Shown: positions 1 to 7,684, counted from the stretch's first letter. The stretch is DNA of 9,941 bases from Verrucomicrobiota bacterium (GCA_017302195.1 JAFLEG010000101.1:1-9941), one strand, 5' to 3'. The notes: generated from the sequence alone by a model not told the origin. Made by a program: numbers and translations.

Positions 1-1854
1 GAACGACGGGTGCTGTTCACCGGCTTCGGAACGGGCAATCCCCAACTGCGGGTCAACGGCCTCTTTTGGGGGCTGGATGGCTGGGTGTACGGCGCCAACG
101 GTCGCAGCGACGGCGAGATCCGTCCGGGGAACCGTCCCGACGCCGCGCCCATTCCCCTCCGGGGACGTGACTTTCGGTTCCGCCCCGACACGCTGGAGTT
201 TGAGACCCTGGCCGGACGCAGCCAGTTCGGGCACACCCGCGACGACTGGGGCAACCGGTTCCTCTCCTGGAACACCATCCCGCTGCGGCATGAGGTCATT
301 CCAGACGCCTTTCTGGGACGGAACGCCGACACGGCCGCCGCCGATGCCCTGCAGGATTGCCTGCCGCCGGGGGATCCGGGCGAGGTCTTCCCGCTCACAC
401 CCGGTCCGCGGGTCTTCAACAACGAATCGGGCCGCCACTTCAACGCCCTGAGCGGACTTCAGATCTTCCGCGGACACGCCCTGGGTGGGGCCTACCCGGG
501 CAACGCCTTCGTCGGTGAAAGCCTCAGAAATCTGGTCCACCGGCGGACACTGGTTCCCGAGGGGCCGACCTTTCGCGCCGATCGGACCGAGCAGGGCCGC
601 GAGTTCCTGGCCTCGTCGGATCCCTGGTTTCATCCGGTCGCCTTTGCCACCGGTCCCGACGGCGCCCTCTACGTGGCCGACTTCTACCGCCGCTTTGTCG
701 AGCATCCGGACTGGGTCGCCCGCGAAATGAGGGACCGGGTGCCCTGGTCGGAAGGGCGCGATCTGGGACGTCTCTGGCGGATCCGTTCCCGCACCCAACC
801 CCAGGCGATGGCCTCGGGCGATGCCTTCACCAACGGCGCCCCCGCGGAGCGCCTGGTGGCCGCGCTGGAAGATCCCAATGGATGGCGCCGGGACACCGCC
901 CACCGCCGGATCCTGGAGCAGCAGCGCACGGACACCGTGCCCCTGCTGTTGCGGGCCGTCACCCAGTCCAAAGTCCCCGCAACCCGCGTGGCAGCCCTCC
1001 ACCTTCTGGGCGCCCTGGGCCGCGACACCACCGACCTGCTGGGTGCCGCCGCGAGCGACCCGGTCCCGCAGGTCCGCGCGGCGGTCGCCCAGCGTCTCGG
1101 GGCGCAGTTGAGCCGTGGCCAGACTCCGGAGCTGCAGTCGCTCCTGATCGCACTCTCCGGGGACCCCGAGCCGGTCGTTCGCCTTCAGACGGCACTGGCC
1201 CTGGGCTCCGTCGAGGACTCCACGATCCGGGAGCCCCGGTTGCGGCAGCTCTTCAGTGAAGCCACCCACCGCTGGATTCGCCTCGCCGCGGCGTCCAGCA
1301 GCCGGTCCCCCACATTGGCACGGGAACTCCAACCCACCCCCGTGCTCCCGCAGGCGGCTCCGGTGCCACGGCCACCCGCTTCCGACCGCAGCGCCGTCCT
1401 GACCCGGATGCAGCCGGCACTGGAGTTGTCGGGAGATCCGCGCCAGGGCGCCATCCTGGCCTCGCGCCTGTGCCTGTCCTGCCACTACCTCCAGGGTCAC
1501 GGACAGCGGGTGGGACCCGACCTCTCCAACGCCGGCACCCGGACTCCCGAGTTGCTGCTGGGCGACATCTTGGATCCCAACCGTCAGGTGGCCCCGGACT
1601 ACGCCGCCCAGGAAGTCGAGATGGTCTCCGGAGAGCTGTTGACCGGATTGATCGCCAGCGAGACCGCCACCCGGCTCACGCTCCGGCGGCCGGGCGGTCC
1701 CGATGTGAACCTTGCCCGCGATCAGGTACGGCAGATCCGGGCAACAGGACTCTCCCTCATGCCCGAAGGACTGGAAGAAGGCCTGACGCCTCGGGAACTG
1801 GCGCACCTGCTCGCCTTCCTCCGTGCGCCGGACGCCGCCCTGCTGCCGCCGTGA
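1..1854 (+). CDS. PVC-type heme-binding membrane-bound dehydrogenase, 3' part (5' end outside window)
   Basis: This is the C-terminal part of a large, probably periplasmic, redox protein of the Planctomycetes/Verrucomicrobia CxxCH family; its substrate is unknown, and members are thought to pass electrons from sugar or alcohol oxidation to a heme. Residues count from the first codon in the window. Residues 1 to about 265 are the end of a sugar-dehydrogenase-like beta-propeller, with GFGTGNPQLRVNGLFWGLDG near the start and the family hallmark DGALYVADFYRR plus EHPDWV near 220-240. Residues about 285-435 are HEAT-type helical repeats rich in Ala, Leu and Arg. Residues about 480-610 are a cytochrome c domain with heme motif CLSCH (C491, C494, H495) and probable distal ligand M587 in SLMPEGL. 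The frame is open to base 1 with conserved family sequence, so the GTG at base 10 is not a credible start and the gene begins upstream. It ends with TGA 19 bp before the next gene on the same strand. The family is secure; the reaction is not. Confidence 0.92.
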   Translation, partial: ERRVLFTGFGTGNPQLRVNGLFWGLDGWVYGANGRSDGEIRPGNRPDAAPIPLRGRDFRFRPDTLEFETLAGRSQFGHTRDDWGNRFLSWNTIPLRHEVIPDAFLGRNADTAAADALQDCLPPGDPGEVFPLTPGPRVFNNESGRHFNALSGLQIFRGHALGGAYPGNAFVGESLRNLVHRRTLVPEGPTFRADRTEQGREFLASSDPWFHPVAFATGPDGALYVADFYRRFVEHPDWVAREMRDRVPWSEGRDLGRLWRIRSRTQPQAMASGDAFTNGAPAERLVAALEDPNGWRRDTAHRRILEQQRTDTVPLLLRAVTQSKVPATRVAALHLLGALGRDTTDLLGAAASDPVPQVRAAVAQRLGAQLSRGQTPELQSLLIALSGDPEPVVRLQTALALGSVEDSTIREPRLRQLFSEATHRWIRLAAASSSRSPTLARELQPTPVLPQAAPVPRPPASDRSAVLTRMQPALELSGDPRQGAILASRLCLSCHYLQGHGQRVGPDLSNAGTRTPELLLGDILDPNRQVAPDYAAQEVEMVSGELLTGLIASETATRLTLRRPGGPDVNLARDQVRQIRATGLSLMPEGLEEGLTPRELAHLLAFLRAPDAALLPP

Positions 1855-1873
1855 GGTCCCTGACCGCCGTCGC

Positions 1874-2710
1874 ATGAAGGCCCGCATTCCCACCCCGGAC
1901 GCCACCGCCGCCCTGCTCCGTCGCACCATTTCCTCAGCGCCGCGCCTGGCCATCCAGTTGGGCACAGGCTTCGGCGGAGTGGCAGAGGCAGTCGAAATCC
2001 GGCAGCAATGGTCCTATCGCGAGCTGCCAGGATTCCCCGTTGGGTCCGTACCGGGCCATGAAGGACGCCTCCTGATGGGCGCTCTGGCGGGAACCCCGGT
2101 ATGGGTGCTCTGTGGCCGCGCCCACTTCTATGAGGGCTTCTCCATGGCCGAGGTGACCTTTGCCGTGCGCACACTGGCGGCTGCCGGCGCCTCCACGGTG
2201 CTGTTGACCAACGCGGCGGGCGGCATCCGAAAAGCGCTCCGACCCGGAAGCTTCATGGTGCTGTCGGACCACATCAACGGACTGGGTGAAAATCCCCTGC
2301 GTGGCCCTGTCCCCCTGGGGTGTCCCCGTTTCCTCGATGCCAGCGCGATCTACGATCCGCTGCTCCGGCGGATCCTGCGGCGGGCGGGACGCGACGCCGG
2401 AGTCCGATGCCAGGAAGGAGTGTACCTGGCCGTGCCGGGGCCGAGCTTCGAAACCCCGGCGGAGATCCGGGCCTTCCGTCGTTTCGGCGCCGACGCCGTG
2501 GGCATGAGCACTGTTCCCGAGGCGCTCGCCGCCCGGCAACGGGGTCTCCGGGTCGCCGCCCTGAGCGCCATCACCAATGCCGCCGCCGGCCTGGGACCGC
2601 CCGGCGCCGTCCTGACCCATGAAGAGGTGTTGGTGCAGGCGGCAGCGCGGGGAGACGCCGCCACCAGGCTGGTATCCGGCTTCGCCCGTCGGCTCGGCGT
2701 TACGGATTGA
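1874..2710 (+). CDS. punA: Purine nucleoside phosphorylase, trimeric (PNP/MTAP) type
   Basis: This cytosolic purine-salvage enzyme cleaves inosine or guanosine (and deoxy forms) with phosphate to free base and ribose-1-phosphate. The protein has 278 residues, normal for the trimeric class. Visible motifs are the phosphate loop GTGFG (30-34, usually GSGLG), H62 in PGHEG, GRAHFYEG (81-88), LTNAAGG (111-117), SDHINGLGENPLRGP (131-145), GPSFETPAE (189-197), DAVGMSTVPE (207-216), ITN (233-235) and THEEV (248-252). E193 and N235 match the human residues Glu201 and Asn243 that bind 6-oxopurines; MTA phosphorylases carry Asp at the latter, so PNP is preferred over MTAP. I chose ATG 1874; the frame is open further upstream to 1823, but that extension overlaps the previous gene and lacks family similarity. 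No good Shine-Dalgarno sits at normal spacing. The gene may be co-transcribed with the dehydrogenase 19 bp upstream. Its last 11 bp overlap the convergent phosphatase gene. Confidence 0.93.
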   Translation: MKARIPTPDATAALLRRTISSAPRLAIQLGTGFGGVAEAVEIRQQWSYRELPGFPVGSVPGHEGRLLMGALAGTPVWVLCGRAHFYEGFSMAEVTFAVRTLAAAGASTVLLTNAAGGIRKALRPGSFMVLSDHINGLGENPLRGPVPLGCPRFLDASAIYDPLLRRILRRAGRDAGVRCQEGVYLAVPGPSFETPAEIRAFRRFGADAVGMSTVPEALAARQRGLRVAALSAITNAAAGLGPPGAVLTHEEVLVQAAARGDAATRLVSGFARRLGVTD

Positions 2711-3470
2711 GCGTCCGGATGACCGTGTCGTGCAGTTCCGGGCCGCAGGCGACGGCGGACAGCGTGTTGCCCTCCAGGATTGGACCGCCCTGCCAGTTGG
2801 TAATCCGGCCTCCGGCGCCCTCGATGCACGGGATCAGGGGAATCAGGTCCCAGGCGTTCATGATCGGGTCCAGCATGATGTCCGCCCAACCCGCCGCCAC
2901 CAGCAGATAGCCATAGCCATCGCCCCAGGAGCGATACAAGGCCGTCCGGGCCGCCAGGGCGGCGAAGCCTTCCCCGTTCTGATACCGGGCGGCGAACAGC
3001 GGATCCGTGGTCAGAAGGGTGGCCTGGGACAGGTCGCGCATCGGGCGCATCCGTACCGGACGCCCATTGAGCGTGGTGGTGCGGCCGTCCCCGATCATCA
3101 ACTGTCCGAGCACCGGCTGCTGGATCGCCCCCAGCAGCGGACGTCCCCGGTGCAGGAGCCCGATCAGCGTCACAAACAGCGGCACCGCCGAGATGAAGGA
3201 CCGGGTCCCGTCAATCGGATCGAGCACCCAGACGAATTCGGCGTCCTCCCGGACATTGCCGTACTCCTCGCCGATGATTCCGTGATCCGGAAACCGCCGT
3301 TCAATGAGCTCCCGCATGGCCTGCTCCGCACCGCGGTCGGCGAGGGTCACCGGCGAGGCATCCGATTTCAGCTCCACCCCCAGATCGGCCCGGGCGAAAT
3401 ACGGCAGGACGACATCACGGCTCACCGCGGCGAGTTCGTGGAGGCAGGCCAGATACGGATCGAGATTCAT
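2700..3470 (-). CDS. hisN: Inositol monophosphatase family protein, probable histidinol-phosphatase (HisN type)
   Basis: This Mg2+-dependent phosphomonoesterase probably removes phosphate from L-histidinol phosphate, the penultimate step of histidine synthesis. It has 256 residues, the usual size. Family motifs are complete: DASPVTLADRGAEQ (37-50), metal-binding GEEYG (67-71), DPIDGTRSF (84-92) with D84 and D87, and WDLIPLIPCIEGAGG (207-221) with D208. HisN character rather than general inositol phosphatase comes from GDGYGYLLVAAGWADIMLDP (183-202), which resembles the GDxYGY...GRAE segment of HisN proteins; this is from memory, and inositol-1-phosphatase or another substrate stays possible. 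The reverse-strand frame stays open upstream to 3728, but family similarity starts at MNLDPYLACL, so ATG at 3470 is preferred. It ends with TAA inside the last bases of the convergent PNP gene. No other his gene lies in the window. Its promoter should lie just above 3470; I see no clear -35/-10 pair. Confidence 0.88.
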   Translation of the reverse strand: MNLDPYLACLHELAAVSRDVVLPYFARADLGVELKSDASPVTLADRGAEQAMRELIERRFPDHGIIGEEYGNVREDAEFVWVLDPIDGTRSFISAVPLFVTLIGLLHRGRPLLGAIQQPVLGQLMIGDGRTTTLNGRPVRMRPMRDLSQATLLTTDPLFAARYQNGEGFAALAARTALYRSWGDGYGYLLVAAGWADIMLDPIMNAWDLIPLIPCIEGAGGRITNWQGGPILEGNTLSAVACGPELHDTVIRTLNP

Positions 3471-3557
3471 TCCGGGCGAAGCGAAGCAGTCCGGCCACTC
3501 CCTGCCCAGCTTTGAAGCGGCGGATGCGACATCTATGACCCGATACGGGACGAGGTG

Positions 3558-3749
3558 ATGATCCGCGACGTTCACGAGATCGCGCACTGGATGGCCGACA
3601 CCGACTGCGACGGCGCCAACGTCATCGTCCGGCAGGACTTCTGCTGCGACACCCGCGACGAACTCGATGACCGGACCATGGATACTGCCCCGGGCGGCCA
3701 AATCCGGGGCTGGAGCGGGGGGACGCAACCGGACAACACTTCGCGGTGA
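3558..3749 (+). CDS. Possible small hypothetical protein or gene remnant
   Basis: The frame is open from just after a TGA at 3513-3515 to a TGA at 3747-3749. Starts could be GTG 3555, ATG 3558 or ATG 3591. From 3558 the product is 63 residues: an acidic first half with RDVHEIAHWMADTDCDGA, then VRQDFCCDTRDELDDRT, then a Gly-rich tail. Codons end almost always in G or C, much as in the neighbouring real genes. A GAGG lies too close to 3558 to help. I do not recognise the peptide, and I see no signal peptide or membrane segment. It overlaps the other candidate frame by about 80 bp, so the two are unlikely both to be intact genes. It may be a GC-driven chance frame. Confidence 0.22.
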   Translation: MIRDVHEIAHWMADTDCDGANVIVRQDFCCDTRDELDDRTMDTAPGGQIRGWSGGTQPDNTSR

Positions 3750-3966
3750 CCGAGTATTCCAAGATAAGGCAGGCGACGAGGAGCCTCATGGAGCCTCCGG
3801 CAGCTTCTTCGCCTTCGATCCATCGGACGCCCCCCGGCTCCTTCAATCGTACCGGCAGCAGATGAAGGGCGTGCCACCCGGTGAGGAGTCCGGGCGGCGT
3901 TTCATCATTTTCCACGCGAAGGATCGGGTCCTGGGCCTTCCCCGAATGCTGATCGAGGAACCCTGA
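3667..3966 (+). CDS. Possible small hypothetical protein
   Basis: The frame runs 99 residues from ATG 3667 to TGA 3964-3966 and ends 57 bp before the SNF2 start on the same strand. The first 35 or so residues (TGPWILPRAAKSGAGAGGRN onward) look like random GC-rich translation. The last 60 look more natural, with SFFAFDPSDAPRLLQSYRQQ, then an Arg/Gly-rich turn and RRFIIFHAKDRVLGLPRM near the end. No usable in-frame ATG or GTG marks the start of that better part, and no ribosome site precedes ATG 3667. It resembles no family I can name. It could be a short conserved hypothetical gene, the surviving 3' end of a broken gene, or chance. Confidence 0.3.
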   Translation: MTGPWILPRAAKSGAGAGGRNRTTLRGDRVFQDKAGDEEPHGASGSFFAFDPSDAPRLLQSYRQQMKGVPPGEESGRRFIIFHAKDRVLGLPRMLIEEP

Positions 3967-3984
3967 ACTGGATTGGGCAACGGC

Positions 3985-4014
3985 TTGTTCACACCCGAGG
4001 ACCTGCCCTAGCGT
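3985..4014 (+). promoter_or_regulatory. Weak sigma70-like promoter candidate for the SNF2 gene
   Basis: TTGTTC at 3985-3990 and TAGCGT at 4009-4014 are separated by 18 bp. Transcription would start about 7-10 bases later, at or next to ATG 4024, giving a leaderless or nearly leaderless mRNA. That fits the lack of a Shine-Dalgarno at normal distance; the nearest purine run, GAGGA at 3997-4001, is 22 bp away. The match to consensus is poor and could be chance. Confidence 0.15.
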
Positions 4015-4023
4015 TGCCGGCAC

Positions 4024-7000
4024 ATGGAACCGGGTGACCTGGCCCAATTCGAGACCACCGCGGCCCAGACCTTTCTCAGGGAACTGCCGCCGGAAACGCG
4101 GCGGCGCGGCGAGCAACTGCATGCCCAAGGCGCCCTGGTGGATGTCCGGTGCCTCCGCCCCGGGCAGGAGTACGCCGCCAATGTCCAGGAGGACACGCTG
4201 CTGGAGACCACGCTGTCGTTCGATGCCGACACCCAGGCCTGGTGGGAGGGCTGCACGTGTCCGGCAGGGGGCGGCTGCGAGCATGCGGCCGGCCTCATGC
4301 TCACGCTGCTCGCGGAGCACAGCGCGGCCTCCGCCCGCACCCTGAGCGCCGGGAAGAAACGCCGCCGGACCGAGGAACGTCCGGCCGCCTCCGGCGTGCT
4401 GGCACGCCTGGCCGCCCAGGCCCTGGGACGCGACCTCGCCCGCACCGAGGCGGAGTTCGTCCGGCGGATCGAGGAACGGTTCGCCCACCTGCGGGAAAAG
4501 CCGGTGATGACCGGGGACGACCTCACCGCCCTGGGAATCCGCTTCTCCGGAAACGGGTGGGAAAAGCTGGACCTCTGGCCCGCGCCTCCGCGCGACGAAC
4601 TGGAATTCTGGCGCCATATCGCCCTGGCTGCCGAGGATCGCGAGCTGGCCTGGCCGGAATTCCTGCGGGCCCTCACCGATCTCGATGAAATCCGGGAACG
4701 CGTCCGGACCTGGCGACGGAGCCGCGATGTCGAGCGATGGCGCACGCTGCTGGGCAATCTCCAACTCGGCCCGGCCGAGGACGCCCGCGCCGCGGACGAG
4801 GTGGAGCTGCGACTGCGATTTGCCGAGACCGAGGGCACGCTCGAATTCCGAAAACCGGGCGCGCTCGACTGGACGGCGATCAAACCCGGCAAGTTCCGGG
4901 AGTTTGACGAGAAGCACGGCGACCAACTGGCGCCCGAGGTGGCCCTGCTCTGGCAACCGCTCGCGCAGCGCGCCCGGTATGGGTATCCGATCACCCTGAC
5001 CTATCACGACCAGCAGACCCGCCGCCTGCTCAACCGCCTGCTCCGCCTGCCGGCACTGCACCCCTTTCTGACCGGACTTGAGGGCGACCCGTTGCGCCGG
5101 CCGGAGGAACCGCTGCGGTGGCAGCTCGATCCGGCCCTCGACGAGCAGGAGGACTACCGTCTCCACCTGGCGCAACCCGATGGCACCCCGGCCCCGCGGG
5201 TGCTCTGCGTGCTGTCCGGACGCCCCACGCTGTATCTCACCCGCGACACGATTTGGCCGGGGCCGCCGGTGGAGGACCACGTGCTGGATCCGGCGGCCAC
5301 CACGGCCATCCCGGCCCCGTCCCTGGAAACCGCGCCCGGGGTGCGACTCCTCCACTATCTGGGGGTGCCGCTGCCCGAGCGTCTGTCCCAGCGTGTGCAG
5401 ACGGTCCCGCTGGAGCCGGTCCTGCAGGGAGAGCTCCGCACCATCGCCTTTGGCAACGACACCGAGTATGCGGTGCTCGACGCCCTCGGCGTCGCCCCGG
5501 ACGGCGCCCACACCGAACGTTGGAACGGGAGCGCCTGGCTGGAAGTGAAGGCGGCCGAGTCAGCCGCGGGCGGACCGGCACCCGGCACCGCACCGGACGA
5601 ACGTCTGGTGACCTTCGAGCGCAGCCGACTGGGCGAGGTGCCCCGCCTGCTGGAGCCCGCCGGGTTCAAGTGGGACTTTGCACGGCAACGCTGGCTGCTC
5701 CGCGTGACTGCAAAATTTCCCGACCAGTTCATGGCCTGGATGGCCTCGGTCCCGGAATCGGTGCGGCTGGATCTCCGGGGCGAGCTCGGCTCGTTCACGC
5801 AGGCCTCGGTGGCCGGCCGCGTCCGCCTCGACGTCGCCGAGGCCGGCATGGACTGGTTCGACCTCAAGGTGGTGCTGGAGGTGACCGACACGCAGTTGAG
5901 TCCCGAGGAAGTGAAGGCGCTGCTTGATGCCCGGGGCAAATGGGTGCGGCTGGGCTCCAAGGGGTGGCGGAAGCTTGAGTTCAAGCTGTCCGCCGAGGAG
6001 GACCAGCAACTCGCCCGCCTGGGCATCAACCCGCATGAACTCACCAGCGAGTCGCAGCGCTTTCATGCCCTGCAACTGGCGGATACCGCGGCCCAGGCGT
6101 TTGTGGCGCCTGAGAAGTACGAGCTGATCCGACGACGCGCCGCGGAGATCCAGTCCCGGGTCACGCCGGAGGTTCCGCGGGGCGTTCAGGCCGAGCTGCG
6201 CCCCTACCAGCGCGAGGGATTCCACTTCCTCTGCTACCTGGCCGCAAACCGGTTTGGCGGGATCCTCGCGGACGACATGGGACTGGGGAAGACACTCCAG
6301 ACCCTCACCTGGCTTTCCTGGCTGCGCTCCGAGGAGGCGCCGGCCACGCCGACAGCAGCATCCCCGGACCCGGCGGCGACCCCACCTCCCAGGAGCGCTG
6401 GACGCCGCAAGGGGGCGGCCCTGGGGACAGCGGCGGAGGAGTCCCCGGGGGCCGAGGCGCCGGTGCTGGTGGTGTGTCCGAAGTCCGTCACCGACAACTG
6501 GCGCGCCGAGGCGGCCCGCTTTGCGCCGCACCTGCGGGTGGCGGTCTGGCGCAGTGAACAGGTCAAGGATCTGCCGGCACTGGCGGCCCAGGCCGACATC
6601 CACATCCTCAACTACAACCAACTGCGCCTCGTGGGCGAAGCGCTGGCGCGGCAGTCGTTCCATGCCGTGATTCTGGACGAGGGCCAGTACATCAAGAACC
6701 CGGCCAGCATCACCGCCCAGATCGCCCGAGGACTGCGCGCGCGCCACCGCCTGGTGCTGTCCGGCACTCCGATCGAAAACAAGCTGCTCGACCTGTGGAG
6801 CCTGATGAGCTTCGCGATGCCCGGCGCCCTCGGCAGCCGCGCCGAATTTGCACGGCTCTTCGATGCCAAGGGCGACACCCTGGCCCGGCAGCGACTGGCC
6901 TCCCGGGTGCGCCCCTTCCTGCTGCGGCGCACCAAGTCGCAGGTGGCCAGGGATCTTCCCGACCGCATCGAAGAGGATCTGTTCTGCGAGCTGGAGGGTG

Positions 7001-7677
7001 AGCAGCGGACGCTCTACCGGGCGGAACTCAAGCGCGCGCAGGCGATGCTGCTCCGCGTGCAGACGCCCGCCGCCCTGGCCCGCCACCGGTTCAACTTCCT
7101 CACCTCCCTGCTCCGCCTGCGCCAGATCTGCTGCCATCCGCGCCTGGCCAAGCCGGATTCCACCGCCGAAAGCGCCAAGGCCGAGGCGCTGATGGAGACG
7201 CTGGAGCCGCTGATGGAGGAGGGACAAAAGGTGCTCGTGTTCTCCCAGTTCGTGGAGATGCTCGATCTGCTGAAGGAGGCCATCACCGCCCGCGGCTGGA
7301 GCACCTACTATCTGGTGGGCGGCACCGAGAAGCGCGGCGACCTGGTGCGGCAGTTCCAGGCCCACGACGGCGCCGCGGTCTTCCTGATCTCGCTCAAGGC
7401 GGGCGGCTTCGGGCTCAACCTCACCGCGGCCAGCTACGTGGTGCTGTTCGATCCATGGTGGAATCCCGCGGTGGAGGCCCAGGCCATTGATCGGACCCAC
7501 CGCATCGGACAGAAGCAGAAGGTCATCGCCTACCGTCTGCTCATCAAGGACTCGGTCGAGGAGAAGATCCGCGCCCTCCAGCGCCAGAAATCACAACTGG
7601 CCAGCGACATCCTCGGGGAGGAGACCTTCGCGCAGAGCCTGACCCTGGAGGACCTGCGCTTCCTGCTGACGGATTGA
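4024..7677 (+). CDS. SWIM zinc-finger SNF2-family DEAD/DEAH-box helicase-like ATPase
   Basis: This is a 1217-residue Swi2/Snf2-type ATPase, expected to track along double-stranded DNA or remodel DNA-protein complexes in the cytoplasm; its cellular role is unknown. Near the N-terminus is a SWIM zinc finger, CTCPAGGGCEH (C77, C79, C85, H87). Residues about 120-700 match nothing I recognise. The helicase core follows: LRPYQREG (725-732), Walker A DDMGLGKT (750-757), motif Ia VLVVCPKS, motif II LDEGQYIKNP (884-893, a DEGQ variant of the usual bacterial DEAQ), motif III LSGTPIEN (912-919), motif IV VLVFSQF, motif V KAGGFGLNLT, then DPWWNP (1143-1148) and motif VI RTHRIGQ (1157-1163). All catalytic motifs are intact. 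A Pro/Ala-rich, low-complexity insertion of about 44 residues (770-813) lies between motifs I and Ia. Start ATG 4024 places the SWIM region at the usual N-terminal position. No partner nuclease, methylase or restriction gene is adjacent, so a defence role is not supported here. Confidence 0.93.
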   Translation: MEPGDLAQFETTAAQTFLRELPPETRRRGEQLHAQGALVDVRCLRPGQEYAANVQEDTLLETTLSFDADTQAWWEGCTCPAGGGCEHAAGLMLTLLAEHSAASARTLSAGKKRRRTEERPAASGVLARLAAQALGRDLARTEAEFVRRIEERFAHLREKPVMTGDDLTALGIRFSGNGWEKLDLWPAPPRDELEFWRHIALAAEDRELAWPEFLRALTDLDEIRERVRTWRRSRDVERWRTLLGNLQLGPAEDARAADEVELRLRFAETEGTLEFRKPGALDWTAIKPGKFREFDEKHGDQLAPEVALLWQPLAQRARYGYPITLTYHDQQTRRLLNRLLRLPALHPFLTGLEGDPLRRPEEPLRWQLDPALDEQEDYRLHLAQPDGTPAPRVLCVLSGRPTLYLTRDTIWPGPPVEDHVLDPAATTAIPAPSLETAPGVRLLHYLGVPLPERLSQRVQTVPLEPVLQGELRTIAFGNDTEYAVLDALGVAPDGAHTERWNGSAWLEVKAAESAAGGPAPGTAPDERLVTFERSRLGEVPRLLEPAGFKWDFARQRWLLRVTAKFPDQFMAWMASVPESVRLDLRGELGSFTQASVAGRVRLDVAEAGMDWFDLKVVLEVTDTQLSPEEVKALLDARGKWVRLGSKGWRKLEFKLSAEEDQQLARLGINPHELTSESQRFHALQLADTAAQAFVAPEKYELIRRRAAEIQSRVTPEVPRGVQAELRPYQREGFHFLCYLAANRFGGILADDMGLGKTLQTLTWLSWLRSEEAPATPTAASPDPAATPPPRSAGRRKGAALGTAAEESPGAEAPVLVVCPKSVTDNWRAEAARFAPHLRVAVWRSEQVKDLPALAAQADIHILNYNQLRLVGEALARQSFHAVILDEGQYIKNPASITAQIARGLRARHRLVLSGTPIENKLLDLWSLMSFAMPGALGSRAEFARLFDAKGDTLARQRLASRVRPFLLRRTKSQVARDLPDRIEEDLFCELEGEQRTLYRAELKRAQAMLLRVQTPAALARHRFNFLTSLLRLRQICCHPRLAKPDSTAESAKAEALMETLEPLMEEGQKVLVFSQFVEMLDLLKEAITARGWSTYYLVGGTEKRGDLVRQFQAHDGAAVFLISLKAGGFGLNLTAASYVVLFDPWWNPAVEAQAIDRTHRIGQKQKVIAYRLLIKDSVEEKIRALQRQKSQLASDILGEETFAQSLTLEDLRFLLTD

Positions 7678-7684
7678 GGTGAAG

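Larger units (their letters stand above)
3471..4023. other. Region between the divergent hisN and SNF2 genes, no secure gene
   Basis: These 553 bp separate two divergently transcribed genes and should carry both promoters. No RNA gene, insertion-sequence end or strong hairpin-plus-T-run terminator is apparent. Two overlapping + strand frames look partly coding and are listed separately with low confidence. In the first, spanning 3516-3749, nearly every codon ends in G or C and the peptide is acidic and Cys-containing. In the second, the stretch from about 3740 to 3966 gives a plausible mixed peptide. The coding look therefore moves from one frame to another near 3690-3750, as it would in a decayed, frameshifted gene. 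High GC makes chance open frames common, so this is only suggestive. Confidence 0.5.

Noticed and set aside
1823..1873. 17-codon N-terminal extension of the PNP
   Set aside because: It overlaps the end of the cytochrome coding region, translates to an Arg/Pro/Cys-rich peptide unlike PNP N-termini, and ATG 1874 gives the normal family length.
3471..3728. 86-codon N-terminal extension of the HisN-type phosphatase
   Set aside because: The IMPase fold is complete from ATG 3470. The extension (Val/Asp-rich) has no family similarity and would make the protein far longer than usual.
3622..3789. Reverse-strand 55-residue frame starting MRLLVACLILEYSVTAKCCP with GGAGG four bases before its ATG
   Set aside because: The start looks a little like a signal peptide, but the rest is Arg/Ser/Pro-rich and random-looking, and it ends without any recognisable domain. 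Chance in GC-rich DNA is more likely.
3622..7500. Two very long reverse-strand open frames opposite the SNF2 gene (3622-5511 and 5560-7500)
   Set aside because: They are antisense shadows: GC-rich codon use on the + strand rarely creates reverse-strand stops. Their translations are Gly/Arg/Gln-rich without domains, while the + frame carries a complete set of SNF2 motifs.
4024..7677. SNF2 gene as part of a phage-defence island
   Set aside because: SNF2 ATPases occur in several defence systems, but here the neighbours are HisN, a repeat protein and no nuclease, methylase, PLD or protease gene; the SWIM-SNF2 architecture is widespread in bacteria outside defence loci.
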